Positions 16,218 through 23,536 of a stretch of 41,103 bases of DNA are shown here, piece after piece. A model generated the notes under the pieces. That model was not told where the DNA came from. It did no database searches and saw only the letters and a list, made by a program, of their open reading frames with translations. The DNA lies in the NCBI GenBank assembly GCA_017645955.1, contig JAGCNM010000022.1, forward strand, positions 1 through 41,103, in the 5' to 3' direction. The stretch's first letter is position 1. Each line of letters begins with the position of its first letter. Position numbers and translations under genes: made by a program. Source of the DNA: Candidatus Saccharimonadota bacterium (GTDB taxonomy: Bacteria > Patescibacteriota > Saccharimonadia > Saccharimonadales > Saccharimonadaceae).

Positions 16218-17459
16218 ATGATATATCTTGATCATGCGGCTGCGACACCAGTCAATGAGAAGGTTCTAAAAGCAATGGAGCCTTATTTTTCGATTGATTT
16301 TTTTAATCCGTCAGCGGCGTATTTACCGGCGAAAAAGGTGGCACATGATTACGAGGAAGCTAAGGGCGTGATTGCGCACGCGATAGGAGCCAAAGCGTCC
16401 GATCTTGTTATTACTGCCGGAGCGACTGAAGCGAATAATCTTGCGTTTACAATCCTAATAGACGGACAAATGTCCCACTCGGCGCCGCGTCGCTCGCGCC
16501 TGTCGCCACAGGGCGAGCGCGCTAATTCTCGCGCTGCCGCGCTCCGAAATGCGCCGAGTCGGGACATTTGCTCCGTCTTATATCTTGCAACCGAGCATGA
16601 TTCGGTGAGGCGAGTGGCGGAGCAGTATGGCGGGACGGTGATTAAAGTTTTACCGTCGGGGTTGATTGATTTGGAAGATTTAAGAAGTAAGATCACGGAT
16701 GAGACGCAGTTAATTTCAGTTTCGCTAGCTAATAATGAGCTTGGGACGATACAGCCGATGGCGGAAATTGCTGGGATTATCCGCGAAGCTAAGCTAGATC
16801 GAATGAAACGCGGAATTAAAACACAGTTATTGTTACATTCTGACGCATCGCAAGCCTTGAATTTATTGGATATAAATGTCGCGAGACTTGGGATTGATTT
16901 GTTGACTTTAAACGCGGCGAAGGTTTACGGCCCGAAGGGGGTCGGAGCATTATATGTTTCGCACGAAGCGAGATTAAAACCGTTAACTTATGGTGGTGGA
17001 CAGGAAAATGGACTAAGGAGTGGAACTGAAAACGTTCCGGGAGTCATCGGGTTTTCTAAAGCAGTTGAGCTTGCGAAGGAACATTTGAACGGGAATCGGA
17101 AAAAATATGCTAGCTGGCGAAAGATTTTACTGACCGAATTACAGGGGTACGAATTAATCAACAAAAAGCACTCGCTTGACAATTTTGTTGTTTTATGCTA
17201 TAATGGTATAGATGCGGAACGATTAGTGTTCCTTCTTGAAGAAAAGGGGGTCTACGTAGCGACTGGAGCGGCCTGCGCTGCTTCTAAAGGCGAAAAATCA
17301 CACGTTTTAAAGGCGATTGGGCTAACTGACGAACAAATCGCGGGTTCGTTAAGGATTACATTCGGCGAGACGAACGACGAAAAACAAATACATGAAGCTG
17401 CTAAGATTATTAACGACGTAGTTAAAACAGAGTGCGCTAGAATTACTGCGTGTTCTTAG
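16218..17459 (+). CDS. iscS: Cysteine desulfurase (NifS/IscS type) with in-frame palindromic insertion
   Basis: The 413-residue PLP enzyme should take sulfur from cysteine for tRNA thiolation or iron-sulfur clusters. Visible are YLDHAAATPV at the N terminus, ITAGATEANN, the PLP region SDASQALN, the Schiff-base lysine in NAAKVYGPKG (Lys235) and the active-site loop ATGAACAASKG (Cys353). Residues about 82-120, between FTILI and VLYLATEHDSV, are an extra segment encoded by a palindromic element. mnmA, which needs such a sulfur donor, is 4.5 kb away. The 3' end overlaps the convergent surface protein gene by 17 nt. Whether it is NifS-like or IscS-like in role is not decided here. Confidence 0.92.
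   Translation: MIYLDHAAATPVNEKVLKAMEPYFSIDFFNPSAAYLPAKKVAHDYEEAKGVIAHAIGAKASDLVITAGATEANNLAFTILIDGQMSHSAPRRSRLSPQGERANSRAAALRNAPSRDICSVLYLATEHDSVRRVAEQYGGTVIKVLPSGLIDLEDLRSKITDETQLISVSLANNELGTIQPMAEIAGIIREAKLDRMKRGIKTQLLLHSDASQALNLLDINVARLGIDLLTLNAAKVYGPKGVGALYVSHEARLKPLTYGGGQENGLRSGTENVPGVIGFSKAVELAKEHLNGNRKKYASWRKILLTELQGYELINKKHSLDNFVVLCYNGIDAERLVFLLEEKGVYVATGAACAASKGEKSHVLKAIGLTDEQIAGSLRITFGETNDEKQIHEAAKIINDVVKTECARITACS
16461..16577. repeat. In-gene palindromic element 3 (in the cysteine desulfurase gene)
   Basis: Outer arms 16461-16485 and 16551-16577 pair over 25 positions with two single-base bulges. The core is CCTGT-CGCC-ACAGG at 16499-16512, flanked by CGCTCGC and GCGAGCG. Positions 16519-16546 share 27 of 28 bases with element 2 and are read in the same frame (ANSRAAALR). 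The 117 bp add about 39 residues with no stop codon. Confidence 0.9.
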
Positions 17460-18936
17460 TGACACTAAATTCGTAGACTACTGCGTTTGATAAATCTTTC
17501 GAGGTATTATTCGCAATACCGTTACCGCTTAGGATAATGGTAGCGTTCGATAAACTATCAGGAATATAGCTCATCGTATTAGTATCATTGCTACTAAAAC
17601 TACTGCTGCCAGAACGAACTGGCGTGAAGGTTGCAGAAATACTTTTATTTGGCGCTGGAGTATAAGTAATGTCTAGGGTAAATGTTTGTTCCTGATTGTT
17701 TTGAACTCGCCAGCCACTACTATTAATATGAGTGCCAAAGCTCGTTCCGGTAATAGAAGCAGAGTTTGAAGCATCAAGGTAGAAGTACTGATTACTATAA
17801 CAATAGAAAGTAAATCCAGAATAGTTTGAACTACCACTATTTTGTTGGAAAGCCGAGACTAGTCTTTTGCCGGCATTATCCCTTGGGTTCATTTTGATTA
17901 CTAGATGAATCGTAAAGCCAGTATCATCAAATGCAATAATGCCAGTATTGAGAGTATGGCCAGTCGTGAAACTAATGCCATTTGTGCTTATATTAGTATA
18001 TTCAAAAGAAACAATCTTTCCGTTATCGTCAGCGGTGACTATTGGATTACCTTCGATATTTGGATTATCGAAGTAAACTGTATAGCCTGCAGGGACTGCA
18101 GACGGGGAATAAACCGTTGTGGTCGTATCATGAATAATTCTAGTAGAAGGACCCCATACCGCATAAAGCGTAATCGCATTAGCTTGGGTAGGTTCCAAGG
18201 TGATGGTGTTAGTATTGCCAGTAGCGTAGGTTGGTGTAGTAGCAGAGCTGCTAGTATCCCAACCAAGGAATGTATAACCGGAGCGAGTTGGAACAGTACT
18301 AGATATTGTAGCGGTTCCAGTACTAGAAGTGGTAGTAGAAACATTGCTTGGCATATTAGTAACAGTATCGTTGCCTACATTAGCATTGTAAGTGATTGAA
18401 TATTGTGGATCGTTAGCTATGGCTATGATAGTGTATGATTTTGTGTAAGTACCTGCCATAGTGTTTACTGCGGGTAAGACTCCGAAGTAAAGACTATGGG
18501 AGCTAGTACCGGCAGAATCTCTATTTCCAAGTGAGATGTTAGAAGACGATGTTGGACCAGGAACATAATTCGTTCCGTCTGTACTGAGACCATAACCACT
18601 AGTAAATTGACTTTGTGTAATAGAGCTTGAGCCCTGCGGCAAAGTAATGGTAGGAATGGTGTAATTACTATTACTACCATTGACTAAATCGGTTGAGTTG
18701 TTGGAATTAGTGAGCTGGACGGTATAGCCGGTGTAATTAGTAGTGGTTACGCTAATGGATTGAGAAGTTGAGCCAAAAGTCCCAGGCATTAGGGAAAGAG
18801 ATAAGGATTGATTGATGCTAATTGAAATCGTAGCGTCCGTGACAGCAAAAACCGGCGTAGCAAAAATTGTTTGTCCGCCTATTAGAGCTATTAAAGCTAA
18901 GACTAAGCCAAAGATGATTCGTCGTCTTTTCTTCAA
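17443..18936 (-). CDS. Exported InlB-repeat surface protein (497 residues)
   Basis: I start at TTG 18936: AAGGGAG lies 5 nt upstream, and the predicted mRNA begins at about 18987, so longer in-frame starts fall outside the transcript. The N terminus KKRRRIIFGLVLALIALIGG is a signal peptide. Next comes a domain of about 150 residues (SLSLMPGTF...TTNYTGYTVQL...SGYGLSTDGTNY), then a Listeria-Bacteroides (InlB B-type, Flg_new) repeat with ITYNAN...GYTFLGWDT...LYAVWG (about 185-260). The C-terminal half is Ser/Thr/Asn-rich and beta-like, perhaps lectin/jelly-roll in shape (GFTIHLVIKMNP...GFTFYCYSNQYFYLDAS). No C-terminal anchor is seen. The first 260 residues closely match the neighbouring 941-residue protein. 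Confidence 0.85.
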   Translation of the reverse strand: MKKRRRIIFGLVLALIALIGGQTIFATPVFAVTDATISISINQSLSLSLMPGTFGSTSQSISVTTTNYTGYTVQLTNSNNSTDLVNGSNSNYTIPTITLPQGSSSITQSQFTSGYGLSTDGTNYVPGPTSSSNISLGNRDSAGTSSHSLYFGVLPAVNTMAGTYTKSYTIIAIANDPQYSITYNANVGNDTVTNMPSNVSTTTSSTGTATISSTVPTRSGYTFLGWDTSSSATTPTYATGNTNTITLEPTQANAITLYAVWGPSTRIIHDTTTTVYSPSAVPAGYTVYFDNPNIEGNPIVTADDNGKIVSFEYTNISTNGISFTTGHTLNTGIIAFDDTGFTIHLVIKMNPRDNAGKRLVSAFQQNSGSSNYSGFTFYCYSNQYFYLDASNSASITGTSFGTHINSSGWRVQNNQEQTFTLDITYTPAPNKSISATFTPVRSGSSSFSSNDTNTMSYIPDSLSNATIILSGNGIANNTSKDLSNAVVYEFSVTKNTQ

Positions 18937-18987
18937 AAATGCTCCCTTAAATACTCTACACAATGCACAACAGGGCGCAATGCGCTT
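18937..18987 (-). promoter_or_regulatory. Conserved 5' leader of the 497-residue surface protein
   Basis: The 51 nt leader is clearly related to that of the 941-residue paralogue. Both start AAGCG-Y-ATTGCGCCCT and end AAGGGAG before a TTG start. TGCGC can pair with GTGCA further on to form a small hairpin; the paralogue pairs TGCGC with GCGTA, so pairing is kept although the bases differ. Confidence 0.5.
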
Positions 18988-18993
18988 ATTTTT

Positions 18994-19002
18994 ATAATAA
19001 CA
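18994..19002 (-). promoter_or_regulatory. Extended -10 promoter of the 497-residue surface protein gene
   Basis: TGTTATTAT on the minus strand, one mismatch from the extended -10 consensus. The predicted start is near 18987. Confidence 0.55.
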
Positions 19003-19055
19003 CAAGACGGGCCGTTTTAATGCTTTATTTTTGGAAATGTTTATGTTGTTTTTAT

Positions 19056-21881
19056 TTATTCATCGTCGTACGGGACCATGCCGCTCATGACTCCTTGAGT
19101 GAGGAGATAATGCTTGAACATGTCGAGAGTGATGCCGTATCTTTGGAGGTATGAAGCCTCACGCAAGCGCAAATCGTTAAACATGCGAAGCGGTATACCG
19201 ATATCTTCGAAGTCTTCGTAAGTATAGAGGTTTTCTGGATGAGAGAGGAATTCATTTCTAGCTTCCGGCCACATGATGTTAGTGTCCGTAAAGCCGTAGA
19301 AGTTCGAGGTGAGAACGAAGCCGTCCGTGGTTAAGATGTCATTTGCGACTACATTATAATACTGGCTCGACAATAGATGATAGACCATAACTTCTTCTTC
19401 GATGATTTCGATTTTTTCAACAGCAACGGCGACCAATTGATTTCCTTCGACCTTATAGATAACGGTTCCAGGATGGAAGTTAGAAGGATCGTCTACCGAA
19501 ATGAATTGATTGGCGTTCACATCGAATACGCCATGCCAGCCAAAGGTACCTAGAGTTGTTCCATCCTCGAGAGTAGCTAGCTGGTAATACTCTTTTTGCG
19601 AAGCTTTTTCGATACGAGCTGGATGTTTATAGTCGATAGTGCCGGTTTCGTGGTTCCAGACTTTGACAAGATCTTTATAGGTTATATCTTCAATAGGCTT
19701 GGTGGTTTCGTGACCCTCTTCGTCTAGGACTGGAATGAGAGTACCGGCGATGAGACAGGTTTCTTCGAGGTCAGCGGAGATTGAAATATTGCCGGATGCA
19801 CCAGTAATTGTGACTTTATAAGTTGAGGTGTCGTAACTAAATCCGGTGTAGTTTTGACCATCCATGAGAACCGTAATATCGCTTTTCGCATTTGGACGTC
19901 TATAGCCACTATTGGCAGTAATGGTGCCTTCCCACGACCCGCCCGCTCTTATCGGGCTGCCAGTTGTACCCGACATGCCACCATTATTTATGCTATACTG
20001 CACGGTATATGACCAGCTAAGCGAAACACTACCAGTACCCGAAGCGGGGCCTGGACTCGTGCTCGTACGAGCAGCGTTAATTTCGTTCTGAGTAGCGGTA
20101 TTAAGTTCGTCGTCGAAACCTACTACTACAAAGGAATACGACCCATCTCCTAGATTCGAGAAAGTATACGAATTAGTCACGCCACTTACCGGAATCATGG
20201 TGTCGCAAGAATTAGTACATTTATAAATCCCGTAGCTAGCTACACCGACATTATCCGTCCCAGACCAAGTTAAGGTCGCTTCGCCATCTACGGTTTTATT
20301 CCTCGTTATCTTCACTTCGCTAATAGTCGGGGCTCGGCTATCGACGTAAGACTGGTCCTTGTCGACTGTGATTTTAACCTCGCCGACGTTTGTGTATGTA
20401 CTATTATAGGAAATCGTAATCCCAGCGGACGCTGTTTCTGAAGCAAATTTAGCGCCACTGGTCTTTTTCATATAGAAAGTATAGGTATTGGTCGTATTAG
20501 CAGCGATAGTTTGAGCGCCTAGCGAGTTACCGCTAGAGTCCACAATCTCAAAATCAGAACTGAGCGAGTTGATTGTGAAGGTATTAGATTCGTCAAAGGT
20601 GCTTTCAACACTGATTTGGAACGAAGTTAAAGTGTTATTGCCAGAAAGATCACCGGTATTACTACCATAAATACTGCCGACCATACTTGGAGTAGATTGA
20701 CTAACTGGTTCAACTTCGATGCCACCTTCGGCGCTATGTGAGCCCGAAACGTAATCGGCGGTGAGAATGATATTGAAGGTACGCGTACCACCTCTTCCTG
20801 TAATAGTGTCGCCGACAGATATTCCACTTAATTCATAAGATATGTCGCGAACTTCGGTTGGCGAGATTCTTAATTTCAAATTAGATGCGGGCGGAGTAAA
20901 GGAATAATTACTTGGTGTAGTATTAGTTACGGTTAATCGATAGGTCGCCTGAAGCGTATCGGTATTATCTAGCCCGCCTAAAAAGGTCAGATCAAAATTT
21001 ATATCACCATTACTATCGACGGTTGGTTGCGGGGTGCCACTCACATTAATACCGGAGACATAGGAAACGCTAGTAATTTTCACATCGCCAGTTTCTCCCC
21101 AAATCGCATAAAGCATAGCAGCATTAGACTGGGTCGGCTCGATTGTTATAGTGTTAGTATTGCCAGTGGGATAAGTCGGGGTAGTTGCAGTAGGATCAGT
21201 GTCCCAACCAAGGAATGTGTAATAGTCACGAGCGGGGACATTATTAGATAAGGTAATTGTGCTAGCAGTTGTAGATGTAATAGGCTGATTGCTCGGCATG
21301 TTGGTTACGGTATCTGTACCTGCGTTGGCGTTATATGTAATTGAGTACTGCGGGTCATTAGCTAACGCTACAATAGTGTACGTTTTTGTGTAGGTGCCGG
21401 AGGTTGTAGTAACACTCGTGAGGGCTCCAAGATATATATTATGAGTTCCAGTTCCGGCCGAGTTTCGATCACCAAGCGAAAGACCAACTGCTGAAGTTGG
21501 GGCAGGAACGTAGTTTGTTCCGTCGGTGCTAAGGCCATAGCCACTAGTGAATTGGTTTTGAGTAATTGAACTTGACCCTTGTGGTAAAGTAATCGTCGGA
21601 ATCACTAGCGAGCTATTAGTAGTATTAACAAGGTCGGTTGAGTTGTTTGGGTTAGTTAATTGTGCTGTATAACCGGTATAATTAGTGGTCGTGATAATAA
21701 CGTTTTGAGAGGTCGAGTCAAAGGTTCCCGGCATAAGATTAAGGGATAGAGGTTGGCTAATGTTGATAGTGATTGAAGCGTCTGTGACACCAAAAACTGG
21801 CGTAGCAAAAATTGTTTGTCCGCCTATTAGAGCCACTAAGGCCAAGATCAAACCAAAGATGATTTGATGTCTTTTCCTCAA
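19056..21881 (-). CDS. Large exported surface protein with InlB repeat and C-terminal Hint domain (941 residues)
   Basis: The TTG start at 21881 has AAAGGGAG 5 nt upstream. In order: a signal peptide (KRHQIIFGLILALVALIGG, then ATPVFG), the shared N-terminal domain (about 35-190), an InlB-type repeat (ITYNAN...FLGWDT...LYAIWG, about 195-270), several beta-rich Ig-like segments, a fibronectin-like one (TISEVKITRN...ATLTWSGTDNVG...YKCTNSCDT), and from Cys709 a Hint (Hedgehog/intein-like) domain: CLIAGTLIP, IEDITYKDLVKVWN, LEDGTTLGTFGWHG with the Thr and His of block B, and a late YYNVVANDILT. About 85 further residues follow. Hint domains can cleave or rearrange the chain at their N-terminal Cys; activity is not shown here. 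Confidence 0.85.
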   Translation of the reverse strand: MRKRHQIIFGLILALVALIGGQTIFATPVFGVTDASITINISQPLSLNLMPGTFDSTSQNVIITTTNYTGYTAQLTNPNNSTDLVNTTNSSLVIPTITLPQGSSSITQNQFTSGYGLSTDGTNYVPAPTSAVGLSLGDRNSAGTGTHNIYLGALTSVTTTSGTYTKTYTIVALANDPQYSITYNANAGTDTVTNMPSNQPITSTTASTITLSNNVPARDYYTFLGWDTDPTATTPTYPTGNTNTITIEPTQSNAAMLYAIWGETGDVKITSVSYVSGINVSGTPQPTVDSNGDINFDLTFLGGLDNTDTLQATYRLTVTNTTPSNYSFTPPASNLKLRISPTEVRDISYELSGISVGDTITGRGGTRTFNIILTADYVSGSHSAEGGIEVEPVSQSTPSMVGSIYGSNTGDLSGNNTLTSFQISVESTFDESNTFTINSLSSDFEIVDSSGNSLGAQTIAANTTNTYTFYMKKTSGAKFASETASAGITISYNSTYTNVGEVKITVDKDQSYVDSRAPTISEVKITRNKTVDGEATLTWSGTDNVGVASYGIYKCTNSCDTMIPVSGVTNSYTFSNLGDGSYSFVVVGFDDELNTATQNEINAARTSTSPGPASGTGSVSLSWSYTVQYSINNGGMSGTTGSPIRAGGSWEGTITANSGYRRPNAKSDITVLMDGQNYTGFSYDTSTYKVTITGASGNISISADLEETCLIAGTLIPVLDEEGHETTKPIEDITYKDLVKVWNHETGTIDYKHPARIEKASQKEYYQLATLEDGTTLGTFGWHGVFDVNANQFISVDDPSNFHPGTVIYKVEGNQLVAVAVEKIEIIEEEVMVYHLLSSQYYNVVANDILTTDGFVLTSNFYGFTDTNIMWPEARNEFLSHPENLYTYEDFEDIGIPLRMFNDLRLREASYLQRYGITLDMFKHYLLTQGVMSGMVPYDDE

Positions 21882-21936
21882 ATAAACTCCCTTTAATGCT
21901 CTATACGCATACGCCAAATAGGGCGCAATACGCTTA
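21882..21936 (-). promoter_or_regulatory. Conserved 5' leader of the 941-residue surface protein
   Basis: The 55 nt leader has the same beginning (TAAGCGTATTGCGCCC) and end (AAAGGGAG) as the leader of the paralogue. TGCGC can pair with GCGTA downstream. It lies between an extended -10 and a TTG start. Confidence 0.5.
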
Positions 21937-21942
21937 TTTTTT

Positions 21943-21951
21943 ATTATAGCA
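21943..21951 (-). promoter_or_regulatory. Extended -10 promoter of the 941-residue surface protein gene
   Basis: TGCTATAAT on the minus strand, perfect extended -10; the predicted transcription start is near 21936. Confidence 0.65.
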
Positions 21952-22003
21952 TATGCATAATTTTTTTTAACAAAGTTTAGCGTTTTATTTTTAAGGATAT
22001 TTA

Positions 22004-22012
22004 TGTTATAAT
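22004..22012 (+). promoter_or_regulatory. Leaderless-type promoter of mnmA
   Basis: TGTTATAAT, 7 nt (ATTTTTA), then ATG 22020. The stretch from ATTTATG through this box resembles that of the cysteine desulfurase gene. Confidence 0.7.
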
Positions 22013-22019
22013 ATTTTTA

Positions 22020-23327
22020 ATGAAAACAGTTTACGTCGGTATGAGCGGAGGGGTAGATTCCTCAGTTTCGGCCTTGCTTTTAAAAGAACAGGGTTATAAT
22101 GTTGTCGGCGTTTACATGAAGAATTGGTCGCGGGATTTACCTGGCATGAAGTGTCCATGGGCGGAAGATTTGGCTGATGCAAAAAGAGTCGCCGTTAAGC
22201 TCGGAATTCCGTTTGAGGTCTGGGATTTTGAAGAGGATTATCGCAAAAAAGTCGTAGAATACATGCTTGACGAATTTAAAAAAGGGAATACACCTAATCC
22301 CGATATTATGTGTAATCAGGAAATTAAGTTTAAACTGTTTTATGAAAAAGCGATGGAAAGAGGGGCTGATTTTATCGCCACTGGACACTACGCGAGAGCA
22401 ATACCTTTTTCGCTCGCTTCCTCGCTCGCGCCCGTCGTCACGGGGCTCGCTTCGGCGATTGCTCCCGTTGTCGCAAATGCTCGCGAAAAAGGCATTGTTC
22501 TCGCATGTACCACGGATAAAGACTTGGGGCAAAACTTTACGCTTCAGAATGAACAGGTCTCAAGCCCACTCTTGTTTAGGGCCAAGGATGAGAATAAGGA
22601 TCAGACGTATTTTTTGTATAGGATTTCGGAAGAGGCGCTTTCTCATACAATTTTTCCGATTGGCGAGATGAAAAAGCCTGAAGTAAAGAAGTTAGCGAAA
22701 GAAAAAGGTTTGCACAATGCTTATAAGAAGGAGTCGATGGGAGTATGTTTTGTCGGTGAGGTTGGGATGAAGGATTTTTTGAAGGAATACATCGATATTA
22801 AACCGGGAGAGATTCGCGAAATTGAGAGTGAAAAGGTTTTAGGTTATCATGAGGGCGCAGTGTTTTATACCATCGGACAAAGACATGGCTTATATCTTAA
22901 TGGTGAAAAAGGAGTCGTAAACGACGGAATGCCGTATTATGTGGTTAAAAAAGACGTAGATAAAAATATCGTTTATGTTTCGAAAAACTTAAACGATGAA
23001 AATTTGTGGACCGATGAATTAAGACTAAAAGACGTCTTCATGAGGCAATTCGAATACATATCGAGGGAGCTTACGGAGGTTACGACCGAGTATGAGGGCG
23101 CTCGCCCCGTAACGACGGGCGCGAGCGACCCGTCTCCCGAGATATCGTATTCGAAGTTGCCTTTAAAACAAGTATTGGTTCGTTTGCGACATCGGGCGCC
23201 TTTAGTTCCGGCGAAGTTTGATGGGGAAACGCTTTATTTCAAGAATAAAATAAAGCGCCCTGCATCTGGGCAGAGCGCTGTGATATATGATGGTGAAATT
23301 TGCCTTGGTGGCGGGATAATCGTTTAG
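22020..23327 (+). CDS. mnmA: tRNA-specific 2-thiouridylase MnmA with two in-frame palindromic insertions
   Basis: The 435-residue enzyme thiolates U34 of Lys, Glu and Gln tRNAs, taking sulfur that a cysteine desulfurase mobilises. The PP-loop is GMSGGVDSS (residues 7-15); the catalytic cysteines are in NPDIMCNQEIKF and MGVCFVGE; GHYAR, DQTYFLYR and the C-terminal SGQSAVIYDGE..LGGG are all present. It is longer than the usual 350-380 residues because of two palindromic elements: residues about 125-162 (after GHYAR, encoding a hydrophobic stretch FSLASSLAPVVTGLASAIAP) and 342-381 (before KLPLKQVLVRLRHR). All catalytic motifs lie outside the inserts, so the enzyme is probably active. Confidence 0.93.
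   Translation: MKTVYVGMSGGVDSSVSALLLKEQGYNVVGVYMKNWSRDLPGMKCPWAEDLADAKRVAVKLGIPFEVWDFEEDYRKKVVEYMLDEFKKGNTPNPDIMCNQEIKFKLFYEKAMERGADFIATGHYARAIPFSLASSLAPVVTGLASAIAPVVANAREKGIVLACTTDKDLGQNFTLQNEQVSSPLLFRAKDENKDQTYFLYRISEEALSHTIFPIGEMKKPEVKKLAKEKGLHNAYKKESMGVCFVGEVGMKDFLKEYIDIKPGEIREIESEKVLGYHEGAVFYTIGQRHGLYLNGEKGVVNDGMPYYVVKKDVDKNIVYVSKNLNDENLWTDELRLKDVFMRQFEYISRELTEVTTEYEGARPVTTGASDPSPEISYSKLPLKQVLVRLRHRAPLVPAKFDGETLYFKNKIKRPASGQSAVIYDGEICLGGGIIV
22392..22504. repeat. In-gene palindromic element 4 (first copy in mnmA)
   Basis: Outer arms 22392-22413 and 22483-22504 are inverted repeats with 20 of 22 positions paired (right arm reverse complement begins GCGAGAACAATGCC). The core is CCCGT-CGTC-ACGGG at 22431-22444, preceded by CTCGCTCGCG and followed by GCTCGCT. 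AAATGCTCGCG follows, related to the AATYCTCGCG of elements 2 and 3. The left arm encodes ARA of the conserved GHYAR motif, so here the left arm looks native and the right arm copied. Confidence 0.9.
23043..23162. repeat. In-gene palindromic element 5 (second copy in mnmA)
   Basis: Outer arms 23043-23069 and 23134-23162 pair almost throughout, with three short bulges (shared blocks AGGCAA, TTCGAATAC, ATATC, GAGGGAG or their complements). The core CCCGT-AACG-ACGGG is at 23106-23119, inside a longer stem made from CGCTCGC and GCGAGCG; the loop shows that this copy lies in the opposite orientation (CGTT on the minus strand). It is read in frame without stops. Confidence 0.88.
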
Positions 23328-23536
23328 ACCATCATCATGATTGCATTTGCGCAAAGCAAAATAGCAGTAATCATTCCCATCGCAGTTACGATATAAATAT
23401 GGTTGCGATCACGATCGCTGCACTGGGTTCGTCGGCATTGCTTTGCTCTAGCTTGGCCTTGGCGTTGGGTCGTCTTGGTGCTACGAGTTTGTTTCTTCGC
23501 AGTCCTAGTTGCTTGTTTCTTTTTTGCTTGTGCCAT
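23324..23536 (-). CDS. Small very basic protein with C-terminal membrane helix (70 residues)
   Basis: It starts at ATG 23536 with AAGGAAG 5 nt upstream and an AT-rich TATTAT-type -10 region above it. The first 45 residues are dominated by Lys, Arg, Gln and Thr (QAKKKQATRTAKKQTRSTK) with two cysteines (KQCRRTQCSD). Residues 47-70 form one hydrophobic helix (IYIVTAMGMITAILLCANAIMMMV). The layout suggests a tail-anchored protein whose basic part could bind nucleic acid or acidic polymers; that function is inference. It is antisense to, and overlaps by 4 nt, the end of mnmA and fills the gap before serS. Confidence 0.65.
   Translation of the reverse strand: MAQAKKKQATRTAKKQTRSTKTTQRQGQARAKQCRRTQCSDRDRNHIYIVTAMGMITAILLCANAIMMMV

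Noticed and set aside
23250-23290. Another palindromic insertion near the end of mnmA (AGCGC...GCGCT hairpin)
   Set aside because: The hairpin codes for KRPASGQSAV, which is the normal conserved C-terminal motif of MnmA, and it lacks the CCCGT-CGYC-ACGGG core. It may still act as a weak hairpin.
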